A stretch of DNA of 42,639 bases from Gemmatimonadota bacterium (GTDB lineage: Bacteria > Gemmatimonadota > Gemmatimonadetes > Longimicrobiales > Gaopeijiaceae): positions 1-42,639 of the forward strand of contig JAJDXG010000060.1 of the NCBI GenBank assembly GCA_022823365.1, given 5' to 3'. Shown piece after piece: positions 32,833 to 41,949 of the stretch. A program made the position numbers and the translations under genes. The notes under the pieces are model-generated. The model had not been told where the DNA came from and ran no database searches. It saw only the letters and a list, made by a program, of their open reading frames with translations. Within the stretch, counting starts at the first letter, position 1. Every line of letters begins with the position of its first letter.

Positions 32833-34617
32833 ATGGAGTCGCGCACCGTCACCCGAATCTTCGCAGCCGGCATCGCCCTGATGCTCTCCGTGTACGCGCC
32901 GCCGCTGGAGGCACAGGAGCTCCACTCGGGGGAATTCCGGGCCGGAGAGTCCGCGATCGTACACCACAATCTCATGGTGCCGATGCGGGACGGGACGCTC
33001 CTCTCGACGGACGTGTATCGTCCGGCCGCGCCGGGGCGCCATCCCGCCCTGCTGATCCGCGACCCCTACGACAACGGGTCCGACGCCGCCTCCTGGGAGG
33101 AGGGTCTTCGCTGGGCGGAGCGCGGATATGTGTACGTTCACCAGAACGTGCGCGGCCGCTTCGACTCCGAGGGGAGTTGGTATCCCTACCTGGCCGAAGC
33201 CAACGACAGCCACGACACGCAGAACTGGATCGGCCGGCAGGAGTGGTCGGACGGGCAGGTCGGCACCCACGGCAATTCCTATCTGGCCACCACGCAGTGG
33301 AAGGGCGCGGAGTTCAGGTCGCCCTACCTGAAGGCGATGGCCCCCAGGGTGACCCCGTTCAACTACTACTTCGACACAGCCTATCCGGGCGGGGCGCTCG
33401 CGCTGGGCTCCCGCATCGGCTGGGCGTCCGGGATGGGGGGGCGCACCGGCCAGGCGGGCAACCCCGACTGGGACCAGGTGCTCTGGACCATGCCGCTCCT
33501 GGAGATGGGCGCGGCCACCGGCCAGGACAATCCCTGGTGGCGCGACTTCGTGATGCACCCGACCTACGACGCCTACTGGGAGGTGCTCGACTCCGAAGCG
33601 CGCCTGGACGAATTCGCGGCGGCCTCCCTCAACATCGGCGGGTGGTACGACGTCTTCCTGGACGGCACCCTGGTCAGCTACACCGGCATGGTGGAGAAGG
33701 GACACACCGAGTACGCGCGGGAGAACCAGAAGCTGCTCATCGGTCCATGGCCCCACGCCAGCGTGCCGAACTTCGTCTACGACGGCATCGATTTCGGACC
33801 TGAAGCCACCGTCGACTTCGACAGCCTGCACGTGAAGTGGTTCGACGCGCTGCTGAAGGGCGAGGACAACGGATATCTGGACGAGCCGCCGGTGCGGATC
33901 TTCATCATGGGCGAGAACGTCTGGCGCTCCGAGAACGAGTGGCCCATCGCCCGCACGCAGTACACGAACTACTACTTCCACAGCGGGGGCAACGCGAACG
34001 GCTCCGCCGGCGACGGCACGCTCAGCACGGGGATGCCCGGGGCGTCCGACCCGGTCGACGAGTTCGTGTTCGACCCGATGAACCCGGTCCCCACCCGCGG
34101 CGGCAACCTCATGTTCGGGCCCACGCCCCCCGGCCCCTTCGACCGCGCGGACATCGCGGAGCGGGACGACATCCTGGTGTTCACCACGCCGCCCCTGGAG
34201 GAGGCGGTGGAGGTCACCGGCCCCATCACGGCCACCCTGTACGCATCGAGTTCCGCGACCGACACAGACTTCACGGCGATGCTCGTGGACGTCCACCCGG
34301 ACGGCAAGGAAATCAACATCGCGGACGGCATCCTGCGCGCCCGGTATCACAGCAACCCGGACTTCACGGATTTCGAGCTGCTGGAACCCGGGACGGTGTA
34401 CGAGTTCAACATCGACCTGTGGGCGACCAGCAACCTCTTCCGGGAAGGCCACCGGATCCGCGTCGAGATCTCGAGCAGCAACTTCCCGAAGTACGACCGC
34501 AATCCGAACACCGGCGGCCCGGTCCACCTCGAAACGGAGGTCCAGACCGCCAATCAGACGGTCTACCACAACGCCCGGTATCCGTCACACATCACGCTGC
34601 CGGTGATTCCCCGGTAG
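32833..34617 (+). CDS. Secreted CocE/X-Pro dipeptidyl-peptidase-like serine hydrolase
   Basis: This 594-residue exported alpha/beta hydrolase has a signal peptide (IFAAGIALMLSVYAPPLEAQ). The triad is visible: Ser149 in GNSYLATTQW, which matches the cocaine-esterase nucleophile elbow, Asp273 in GGWYDVFLDG and His308 in GPWPHAS. The last ~200 residues are the beta-rich jelly-roll domain of the family (ITATLYASSSATDTDF, then GHRIRVEISSSNFP). Members cleave X-Pro dipeptides, acyl esters or beta-lactam side chains. A strong AAGGAG site at 32821-32826 precedes the ATG. With its exported neighbours, a role in peptide or acyl-amide scavenging is likely but not proven. Confidence 0.93.
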   Translation: MESRTVTRIFAAGIALMLSVYAPPLEAQELHSGEFRAGESAIVHHNLMVPMRDGTLLSTDVYRPAAPGRHPALLIRDPYDNGSDAASWEEGLRWAERGYVYVHQNVRGRFDSEGSWYPYLAEANDSHDTQNWIGRQEWSDGQVGTHGNSYLATTQWKGAEFRSPYLKAMAPRVTPFNYYFDTAYPGGALALGSRIGWASGMGGRTGQAGNPDWDQVLWTMPLLEMGAATGQDNPWWRDFVMHPTYDAYWEVLDSEARLDEFAAASLNIGGWYDVFLDGTLVSYTGMVEKGHTEYARENQKLLIGPWPHASVPNFVYDGIDFGPEATVDFDSLHVKWFDALLKGEDNGYLDEPPVRIFIMGENVWRSENEWPIARTQYTNYYFHSGGNANGSAGDGTLSTGMPGASDPVDEFVFDPMNPVPTRGGNLMFGPTPPGPFDRADIAERDDILVFTTPPLEEAVEVTGPITATLYASSSATDTDFTAMLVDVHPDGKEINIADGILRARYHSNPDFTDFELLEPGTVYEFNIDLWATSNLFREGHRIRVEISSSNFPKYDRNPNTGGPVHLETEVQTANQTVYHNARYPSHITLPVIPR

Positions 34618-34716
34618 GAGTACGGGCGGCAACCACGAGGCGCCCGCGTGATTCACGGACACATGGCTCAAAGGACGGCGTCCCGCGGCGAAAACGAGAC
34701 TAGCAAGGAGGCAGCC

Positions 34717-35871
34717 ATGTCAGGGTTTCGACTCTCATTGTTCGCGCTCGCGGGCGCGGGACTTCTCACCGGATGCGCCACGGAGTCCGGGCCACTGGCG
34801 ACCATGGCCGCCGAAGGAGCCAATCCGATCACGGGCGAGGGGCTATCCAATCCGAACCCGACGCGCATCGGTAGCTGGGCGACGCTCCCCGAGGGACGGG
34901 AATGGGGATCCACCGCGGGCGTGGATATCGACCCGACGGACGGGCACGTCTGGGGGTACGAGCGCTGTGCGGCGGGCTCCGCGGGAGGACCCGGGATCAA
35001 CTGCGACAACAACCCGGTGGACCCCATCTTCAAGTTCGACAGGAACACGGGAGAGATCCTCGCCAACTTCGGTGCGGGAATCTTCGTCACGCCGCACGGC
35101 ATCGACGTTGACGAGGACGGCAACGTCTGGGTGACCGACTTCGCCGGAAACGAGGCGGGCACCAAGGGTCACCAGGTGCACAAGTTCAGCCAGACCGGAG
35201 AAGTGCTCATGAGCCTGGGCGTCGCGGGGCAGCCCGGAGACGCTCCAGGCCAACTCAACCAGCCCACGGACGTCATCGTCGGGCCCGACGGCAGCATCTT
35301 CGTCGCGGATGGTCACGCTGGTCAGGGACTGACGACCGACGCGCAGATGGAGGTGGCGCGGGACGCCGGGCTGACGGGCCGAATCGTCAAGTTCTCGCCG
35401 GAGGGCGACTACCTGATGGAGTGGGGGGAGATCGGCACGGAGCACGGACAGTTCCGTACCCCGCACGCCCTGGCATTCGATGGTCAGGGTCGACTTTGGG
35501 TCGCGGACCGGGGCAACCACCGCCTCGAGATCTATGACCAGAACGGGAACTACCTGGAGTCGCGTTATCAATACGGCCGCATCAGCGACGTCTTCATTAC
35601 CGAGGACCAGATGGTGTACGCCATCGACTCCGAGTCCAACCGTCTCCGGCACATCAACTGGAGGAACGGGGTCCGGATCGGGCCAGTCGACCGGGACGCG
35701 CTCGTGGGCTTCATTCCGGGCTGGGACTCCGACAGCCGACCGAATCACGGCGTGGCGGGGGAAGGCGTGGCGGTGGACGCGGACGGCAACGTCTACGTGG
35801 CCGAAGGACCGGCCTCGCTCTTCGACGCGGGCTCAGCCTTCACCAGGTACGTGCTGGCGGCCGGCATGTAG
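34717..35871 (+). CDS. NHL-repeat beta-propeller lipoprotein
   Basis: This 384-residue lipoprotein has a lipobox LLTGC with Cys20, so it is anchored in a membrane facing the periplasm or surface. The rest is built of NHL-type blades, recognisable by the repeated pattern GIDVDEDGNVWVTD, VIVGPDGSIFVAD, ALAFDGQGRLWVADRGNHRLEIYD and GVAVDADGNVYVAE. NHL propellers bind proteins, polymers or, in peptidylglycine alpha-amidating lyase, a peptide substrate with zinc and calcium. Cysteines in RCAAGS and INCDNN (about 85-100) could form a disulfide. AAGGAGG at 34705-34711 sets the start at 34717. The DUF1592-type gene follows after 168 bases. Confidence 0.85.
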   Translation: MSGFRLSLFALAGAGLLTGCATESGPLATMAAEGANPITGEGLSNPNPTRIGSWATLPEGREWGSTAGVDIDPTDGHVWGYERCAAGSAGGPGINCDNNPVDPIFKFDRNTGEILANFGAGIFVTPHGIDVDEDGNVWVTDFAGNEAGTKGHQVHKFSQTGEVLMSLGVAGQPGDAPGQLNQPTDVIVGPDGSIFVADGHAGQGLTTDAQMEVARDAGLTGRIVKFSPEGDYLMEWGEIGTEHGQFRTPHALAFDGQGRLWVADRGNHRLEIYDQNGNYLESRYQYGRISDVFITEDQMVYAIDSESNRLRHINWRNGVRIGPVDRDALVGFIPGWDSDSRPNHGVAGEGVAVDADGNVYVAEGPASLFDAGSAFTRYVLAAGM

Positions 35872-36039
35872 GGTCGGCGACGCCGCGGGAGCCCAGCGCG
35901 GGAGCGCAGATCCGCCGGAGCGGAACGCTTGCCAGCGGGAAGAGCGGGGGCGTAGGTTGATGCGGTGCTATGTCCGGGCCCCGTGTGTCCCGGCGGCGCC
36001 AGTGCGTCCCCGCGCAGCGGCCTGCAGGCGGAGGTGTTT

Positions 36040-38520
36040 GTGAGAGTTCTCCTTCCGGGAATTTCACTCCTGGGCCTGGTCCTCTTCATGGGCCATGATG
36101 GAGCGCGCGCGCCGACGTTCGCCGGAGAGGCCCGTGACCCCGCTCCCGTATTCGCGTCAGGCCATCGTCCGGATGCCTCACGGGGCGCGGGCGCGCGTCC
36201 CGGCACGCCCCCGTCCGAAGCGCTCAACGCCGTCGTCCGCCAGTACTGCTTCGTCTGCCACAACGACGCCATGATGACCGGCAACATGACGGTCCAGAGC
36301 TTCGACGTGACCGCCGCCTGGGAGGACTGGGAGACGGCCGAGCGCATGATCGCGAAGCTGCGCACGGGGATGATGCCTCCGCCCGGAATACCCCGTCCCG
36401 GCGGGGACACGCTGCTCACGCTCGTCGAGACGCTCGAGCAGACGATCGACGACTACGCGGCCGCCAATCCCAACCCGGGCAACCGCAGCTTCCAGCGGCT
36501 CAACCGCGCGGAGTACGAGCAGGCCATCCAGGATCTCTTCGGCATCACCGTCGACGCCAGCCAGTGGCTTCCCCCGGACCTCTATCTGGGGAATTTCGAC
36601 CACATGGCCGTATCGCAGCCGCTGTCGCCCACGCTCCTCAACTCGTACCTGAACGCCGCCAACGACGTCAGCCGCCTGGTGCTGGGTTATCCGGGCGCGA
36701 CCTCGGACTCCAAGACCTACCTCGTCTCCACCTACCAGTCCCAGCACGAGTGGGACCATGTGGAAGGCGCGCCGTATGGCACTCGTGGCGGCATCGCCGT
36801 CGACCACCATTTCCCCGCCGACGGCGAGTACGTGTTCGAGATGTCGTTCTGGGCGGGCGATCATGAGCGCTTCGCCGAAATGGACATCTCCGTCGACGGG
36901 GAGCGGGTCGCCCTGGTTCCGGTGGAGGAGCTGCGCCGCGACGCGGACTTCGGGCCGAACTGGAACCAGTTCACCGACCCCATCTTCGTCAGCGCGGGCC
37001 AGCGTCGGGTTGCGGCGGCGTTTGTCAGGAAACAGGACGGGCCCTACGCCGATCTGCAGGAGCCCTTCGGCTGGTCCAACGCCGGCGTTCGCTTCCGCAT
37101 CGGGACCGGGTTCGTCGTCCTCACCCACCTGAGAGACCTGACCATCCGCGGGCCCCTGGATCCGCAGGGCGTATCCGAGACCCCGAGCCGGCAGCGGGTC
37201 TTCACCTGCCGCCCAACGTCGTCCGAGGCCGAGCGGTCCTGCGCCCGGGAGATCGCCGCCAGGCTCGCCCGGCAGGCCTATCGCCGGCCGCTCACCGACT
37301 CCGATCTCGCGGGCCTGATGTCGTTCTACGACGTGGGGGCCGCCGAAGGGGGCTTCGAAACCGGCGTGCGCACCGTCCTGGAGGCGATCCTGGCGAGCCC
37401 GCACTTCGTGTTCCGGATCGAGGAAGCCCCGGAGAACACGCTCGATGCGGGCGTCAGCTACCGGATCACCGACCTCGCCCTCGCGTCCAGGCTGTCGTAT
37501 TTCCTCTGGGGAACGCAGCCGGACGACGAACTGGTTTCGCTCGCAAGCCGTGACCGGCTCTCGGATCCGCGCGTTCTGGAACAACAGGTGCGCCGCATGC
37601 TGGCCGACCCGCGCTCCGAGAGCCTGGCCACCCGATTCGCCACGCAGTGGCTGAGGCTTCAGGATCTCGAAAGGGTGCAGCCGGACGCCTTCTGGTTCCC
37701 CCACTTCAACGAGCAGCTCAAGGCCGCCATGCGGCGCGAGACCGAGTTGTTCTTCGATCATCTGGTCCGCGAGGACCGGAGCCTGCTCGAGCTCTACGGC
37801 GCCGGCTACAGCTTCATGAACCAGCGCCTGGCGGAGCACTACGGCATCCGGGGCGTGGTCGGGGAGAACTTCCGCCGCGTGGAATATCCCGAGGGAATGC
37901 TGCGCCAGGGACTGCTGGGGCACGGCAGCGTGCTGATGTCCACGTCGATGGGCACGCGGACGTCGCCGGTGCTGCGCGGCAAATGGGTGATGGAGGTGCT
38001 GCTGGACGCGCCGCCCCCGCCGCCTCCCCCCGACGTGCCCGCTCTGGAAGAGACCGAGGACGAAGGGGAGGGCCGGCTGCTCACCACGCGCGAGCGGCTG
38101 GAGATCCATCGCCGGAACCCGGTGTGCGCCGCCTGCCATCAGTTCATGGACCCCATCGGGGTGGCGCTGGAGAACTTCGGCGTGACCGGGGAATGGCGGA
38201 TACGCGAGAGCGGATCCCCTCTCGACGCCCGGGGGCAGCTCTACGACGGCACCGAGCTCACCAACTCGGTGCAGCTCGCGGACGCGCTGCTGGAGCGCCC
38301 GATCCCGCTGGTGCGAACCTTCACCATGAACCTGCTGGCGTACGCCCTGGGGCGTCGCGTCGAGTACTACGACGGGCCGACCATACGCGCCATTGCGCGC
38401 GAGGCGGAGAGCAACGACTACAGAATCTCATCCTTCGTCCTCGGCGTCGTGAAGAGCGATGCCTTCCGCAGCAGGCAGGACATCGGGACTGCGACGGCGG
38501 AAGGCGTAGAGGGCGGATAG
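36040..38520 (+). CDS. DUF1592-type planctomycete-like cytochrome c protein
   Basis: This roughly 826-residue exported protein begins with a hydrophobic segment (VLLPGISLLGLVLFMGH). A CFVCH heme-c motif (Cys70, Cys73, His74) is followed by the DUF1587-like MIAKLRTGMMPPPG segment, then DUF1595-like and DUF1592-like regions, and the DUF1588-like block with its proline run (PPPPPPPDVP, about 655-670). A second CxxCH (CAACH, Cys696-His700) and a DUF1585-like tail end the protein. Domains in this order are found together in Planctomycetes, Acidobacteria and Gemmatimonadota; a molecular role is not established as far as I know. Two CxxCH motifs suggest covalent heme and electron transfer. The GTG at 36040 follows GGAGG at 36030-36034. 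Confidence 0.88.
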   Translation: MRVLLPGISLLGLVLFMGHDGARAPTFAGEARDPAPVFASGHRPDASRGAGARPGTPPSEALNAVVRQYCFVCHNDAMMTGNMTVQSFDVTAAWEDWETAERMIAKLRTGMMPPPGIPRPGGDTLLTLVETLEQTIDDYAAANPNPGNRSFQRLNRAEYEQAIQDLFGITVDASQWLPPDLYLGNFDHMAVSQPLSPTLLNSYLNAANDVSRLVLGYPGATSDSKTYLVSTYQSQHEWDHVEGAPYGTRGGIAVDHHFPADGEYVFEMSFWAGDHERFAEMDISVDGERVALVPVEELRRDADFGPNWNQFTDPIFVSAGQRRVAAAFVRKQDGPYADLQEPFGWSNAGVRFRIGTGFVVLTHLRDLTIRGPLDPQGVSETPSRQRVFTCRPTSSEAERSCAREIAARLARQAYRRPLTDSDLAGLMSFYDVGAAEGGFETGVRTVLEAILASPHFVFRIEEAPENTLDAGVSYRITDLALASRLSYFLWGTQPDDELVSLASRDRLSDPRVLEQQVRRMLADPRSESLATRFATQWLRLQDLERVQPDAFWFPHFNEQLKAAMRRETELFFDHLVREDRSLLELYGAGYSFMNQRLAEHYGIRGVVGENFRRVEYPEGMLRQGLLGHGSVLMSTSMGTRTSPVLRGKWVMEVLLDAPPPPPPPDVPALEETEDEGEGRLLTTRERLEIHRRNPVCAACHQFMDPIGVALENFGVTGEWRIRESGSPLDARGQLYDGTELTNSVQLADALLERPIPLVRTFTMNLLAYALGRRVEYYDGPTIRAIAREAESNDYRISSFVLGVVKSDAFRSRQDIGTATAEGVEGG

Positions 38521-38534
38521 AGAACGGACACTTT

Positions 38535-38558
38535 GCTCCGGGGCCGTTGCCCCGGGGC
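38535..38558 (+). other. Strong intercistronic hairpin without T-run
   Basis: A ten-base-pair stem with one G-U pair (GCTCCGGGGC at 38535-38544 with GCCCCGGGGC at 38549-38558) closes a CGTT loop between the DUF1592 and DUF1552 genes. Without a T-run it is more likely an mRNA-stability or processing element than a terminator. Confidence 0.55.
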
Positions 38559-38581
38559 GCAACGATAGAGGGAGCACGACG

Positions 38582-40024
38582 ATGACGACCAGCTTCATCA
38601 CGGGCGCGCACATTCCCCGCCGCACCTTCGTTCGCGGGATGGGGGCCACGGTGGCGCTGCCCCTCCTGGACGCGATGATGCCGGCCGGACCAGGCCGCTG
38701 GGGGCGCGCGGCGGCCGCGCTCGAGGACCGCACCCGCCTGGTGTGCATCGAGGAGGTGCACGGGGTGCCGGGGTGCAGCGAGTGGGGCGCGAGCCAGCAC
38801 CTGTTCGCCCCCGAGACGATCGGGCGAAACTTCCGCATGACGGATGCGAACGTGCTCAAGCCGCTCGAACGTTTTCAGGACTACCTCACCATCATGAGCA
38901 ACACCGACGTGCGCATGGCCGAGGCCTACGAGCCCAACGAGATCGGCGGCGACCACTTCCGGTCAACCGCGGTCTTCCTGACCCAATGCCATCCCAAGCA
39001 GACCCAGGGATCGGACATCTACGTGGGCGTCTCCCTCGACCAGTTGCAGGCACGCCGGTTCGGGCAGGACACCGCGCTCCCGTCGCTGCAGCTCTGCATC
39101 GAGAACCTGGGGCAGGGCGGGGGCTGCTGGTACAACTACCACTGCGCGTACACCGACGCGATAAGCTGGGCTTCGCCGACCGAGCCGCTGCCCATGATCC
39201 GCGACCCGCGGGCCGCGTTCGATCTTCTTTTCGGCGCCGGCGGAAGCAACGAGGAGCGGGCGGTCCGCAGGCGCACCAACCAGAGCATCCTCGACTGGAT
39301 CGTGGATGAGGTGGCGACGCTCCGGGCGCGGGTGGGCACCGAGGACCGGAGCCGGCTGGACCGGTATCTGGACAACGTGCGCGAGGTGGAGCGCCGCATT
39401 CAGAAGGTGGAGGAGTTCAACTCGACCGGTGAGCAGCGGGAACTGCCGGAGGCCCCGGCGGGTGTCCCCGACTCCTTCGCCGAGCACATGGAGCTCATGT
39501 TCGACCTGCAGGTGCTGGCCTTCCAGACCGACATGACGCGGGTCGTGTCCTTCAAGATGGGGCGCGACGCCTCGAACCGGATTCACCCGGAAAGCGGCAC
39601 CACCACGCCGTTCCACCCGGCCTCCCACCACGGCAACAGCGAAGAGGCCATTCTGGACTTCAACCAGATCGCGCAGTACCGCATGAGCCCGCTGCCGTAC
39701 TTCCTGGAGAAGCTGCAGGCGAGCATGGAGGGAGATGCGAACCTGCTCGACAAGTCGGTGATCGTGTGGGGTTCGCCGATGGCCGACGGCAACGTCCACA
39801 ACCACCGCCGCTGCCCGCTCATCCTGCTGGGCCACGGCAACGGACGGCTCGAGGGCAACGTCCACCTGAAGGCCCCGGACGGCACCCCCATGGCGAACGT
39901 CTTCCTCAGCCTGCTGCACCGACTGGGGCACGAGGACATGGACAGCTTCGGCGACAGCACGGGCGAGTTCGCGCTGGGATATCCCGGCGGCGCCCTGGCC
40001 GCGGCGGAGTCATCGAGCCGATAG
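38582..40024 (+). CDS. DUF1552 protein with twin-arginine leader
   Basis: This 480-residue protein belongs to the DUF1552 family, which nearly always lies beside DUF1592/DUF1588 genes. The N-terminus has IPRRTFVRGMGATVALPLLDAM, a plausible Tat signal with the two arginines, so a cofactor-loaded export is possible. Conserved blocks are DRYLDNVREVERRIQKVE (about 255-275), VLAFQTDMTRVVSFKMG near 310 and FHPASHHGNSEEA near 340. VIVWGSPMADGNVHNHRRCPLILLG near 390 resembles a metal-binding end region of the sulfatase-like or DUF1501-type fold. The function is unknown. It starts 61 bases after the DUF1592 stop and is followed after four bases by the ankyrin gene. Confidence 0.88.
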   Translation: MTTSFITGAHIPRRTFVRGMGATVALPLLDAMMPAGPGRWGRAAAALEDRTRLVCIEEVHGVPGCSEWGASQHLFAPETIGRNFRMTDANVLKPLERFQDYLTIMSNTDVRMAEAYEPNEIGGDHFRSTAVFLTQCHPKQTQGSDIYVGVSLDQLQARRFGQDTALPSLQLCIENLGQGGGCWYNYHCAYTDAISWASPTEPLPMIRDPRAAFDLLFGAGGSNEERAVRRRTNQSILDWIVDEVATLRARVGTEDRSRLDRYLDNVREVERRIQKVEEFNSTGEQRELPEAPAGVPDSFAEHMELMFDLQVLAFQTDMTRVVSFKMGRDASNRIHPESGTTTPFHPASHHGNSEEAILDFNQIAQYRMSPLPYFLEKLQASMEGDANLLDKSVIVWGSPMADGNVHNHRRCPLILLGHGNGRLEGNVHLKAPDGTPMANVFLSLLHRLGHEDMDSFGDSTGEFALGYPGGALAAAESSSR

Positions 40025-40028
40025 GGGC

Positions 40029-41840
40029 GTGCTCGTGAACCCCACCGCCGCCCTGGCGATCATCGCCCTGCTGCTGGCCGGTCCGGCCGCGAGCGGTCCT
40101 GTCGCCGATGCAGCCATGCGTGGCGACCTCGAGGCCGTGCGTGCCCTGCTCGAGCAGGGGGCCGACGCCAACGAGGCCCAGGGCGATGGTATGACCGCCC
40201 TCCACTGGGCCGCACGCCACGGCGACATCGAGATGGCGCGGCTGCTCATCACGGCGGGAGCCAACGTCGAGGCGGGAACCCGGATCGGGCGCTATACCTC
40301 CCTCCACCTCGCGAGCCGGGCAGGAGGCGCCGGGGTCGTGGAGGCGCTGCTCGCGGCGGGCGCCGACGTGCACGCCAGGACCACCAACAGCGGGGTGACC
40401 GCGCTCCATTTGGCCGCCGAGTCGGGGAGTGGGGAAGCGATACGGCTGCTGGCCGATGCCGGCGCCGACCTGGACGCCCGCGAACGGGAGTGGAAACAGA
40501 CCCCGCTCATCTTCGCGGCCGCCCGGAACCGCGCGCAGGCCATCGGCACGCTTCTGGAGTTGGGGGCGGATGTTTCGCTGTCCGAGTCGGTGATCGAGGA
40601 TGTGGATCGGCGGGCGGCCGTGGATGTCGCCGCGCAGCACAGGCTGTATGAGGTGCTGGCGCAGTTCCGCCCCGACTGGCTGGAGAACGATCCGCGCGCG
40701 GACCCGTGGGGACCGGTCGACGAGGGCGAACGCCCCACGCCCGGGCAGGTGGCGGTGGCCATCGAAGCCGCGCGCGAAGTGCAGCGCAGGGGCGATGTGC
40801 TCATCCTGGACGGCGAGGTGCAGGGCATCTCGCCGATATCGACCAATCCCCCGCCGGGCCAGCCGGCCCTGGTAGGCAGGTGGGGCGGTCTCACTCCCCT
40901 CCTGCACGCGGCCCGTGCCGGGCACAGGGAAGCCGTGGCCGCGCTCCTGGACGGGGGCGCGGACATCGACCAGACCAGCGGAGACGGAACCAGCCCGCTG
41001 CTGATCGCCATGTTGAACGGGCGCTTCGACCTGGGGCTCGATCTCCTCAAGCGCGGAGCCGATCCCAACGTCGCCAGCGACCCGGGCGCGACGCCCCTGT
41101 TCGCCGTGATCAACGTGCAATGGGCCGGCACCTCCTTCTATCCCCAGCCGCGCGCCCACGAGGCCCAGCAGGCCGGCTACCTCCACGTGATGGAAGAGTT
41201 GCTGCTCGCGGGAGCGGATCCCAACGCGCGGCTCAGCAGGGACCTGTGGTGGGCCCATCAGCGTCTCGTGAGCGCGAACCTGGAGGGAACCACGCCCTTC
41301 TTCCGCGCCGCACTGGGCGTCGACGTAGCCGCGATGAAGCTGCTGGTGGCCTACGGGGCGGATCCCGATATCCCCAGCCGAAAGCCGCCGGACGCGGACG
41401 TTGCCCCGGTGGCTGCGGACTACTCGCCGACCGTTGACCAGAGCGGCATCCCGCCGGTTCCCCCCGGAGGCGATGCCATGTACCCCATCCACGCGGCCAC
41501 CGGGGTCGGGTACGACCAGCGCGCCGCAAACGAACACCGGTACGTACCGGGCGGCTGGCTGCCGGCGGTGAAGTACCTGGTGGAGGAACTGGGAGCGGAC
41601 GTCAACGCCCGGGATCTGGACGCGCGCACGCCGCTCCACAACGCCGCTTCACGCGGTGACAACGAAGTCATCCTCTACCTGATCGAGCGCGGCGCCGACG
41701 TGCACGCGGTGACGCGGCTCGGCCAGACTACCGTCGACATGGCCAACAGTCCGAGCTACAATGTCCGCCCGTTTCCGGCGACGATCGCTCTTCTGGAACG
41801 ACTGGGCGCGATCAACAACGACAACTGCGCCATGTGTTAG
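40029..41840 (+). CDS. Exported ankyrin-repeat protein
   Basis: This 603-residue protein has a signal peptide (TAALAIIALLLAGPAASG) and about nine to ten ankyrin repeats, for example GMTALHWAARHGDIEMARLL, VTALHLAAESGSGEAIRLL, GLTPLLHAARAGHREAVAALL and RTPLHNAASRGDNEVILYL. Long insertions near residues 215-285 and 440-510 interrupt the repeat array. Ankyrin arrays mediate protein binding. Because it starts four bases after the DUF1552 stop, its partner is plausibly the DUF1552 or DUF1592 protein in the periplasm. The start is the GTG at 40029 (GTG at 40035 is also in frame). The C-terminus ends CAMC, with two cysteines. Confidence 0.9.
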   Translation: MLVNPTAALAIIALLLAGPAASGPVADAAMRGDLEAVRALLEQGADANEAQGDGMTALHWAARHGDIEMARLLITAGANVEAGTRIGRYTSLHLASRAGGAGVVEALLAAGADVHARTTNSGVTALHLAAESGSGEAIRLLADAGADLDAREREWKQTPLIFAAARNRAQAIGTLLELGADVSLSESVIEDVDRRAAVDVAAQHRLYEVLAQFRPDWLENDPRADPWGPVDEGERPTPGQVAVAIEAAREVQRRGDVLILDGEVQGISPISTNPPPGQPALVGRWGGLTPLLHAARAGHREAVAALLDGGADIDQTSGDGTSPLLIAMLNGRFDLGLDLLKRGADPNVASDPGATPLFAVINVQWAGTSFYPQPRAHEAQQAGYLHVMEELLLAGADPNARLSRDLWWAHQRLVSANLEGTTPFFRAALGVDVAAMKLLVAYGADPDIPSRKPPDADVAPVAADYSPTVDQSGIPPVPPGGDAMYPIHAATGVGYDQRAANEHRYVPGGWLPAVKYLVEELGADVNARDLDARTPLHNAASRGDNEVILYLIERGADVHAVTRLGQTTVDMANSPSYNVRPFPATIALLERLGAINNDNCAMC

Positions 41841-41949
41841 ATCGCGGACCGGGCGCCGCGCAGACCAATGCCCGGGCTGTTTGGACGAAGCTCTTCCGGG
41901 GCTTCGCAGGCAGGATCAAATGCCGTTCCCTCGAACAGGAGGTGGAAGC
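41841..41949 (+). promoter_or_regulatory. Intergenic leader before the SusC-like receptor gene
   Basis: These 109 bases contain a CGAAGC...GCTTCG hairpin near 41887-41907 and AGGAGG at 41937-41942, seven bases before the ATG. No clear -35/-10 pair is visible, so the promoter is uncertain. Confidence 0.35.

Noticed and set aside
36178..38139. Minus-strand frame of 653 codons opposite the DUF1592 gene
   Set aside because: Same shadow effect; the plus-strand protein carries recognisable motifs and this one does not.
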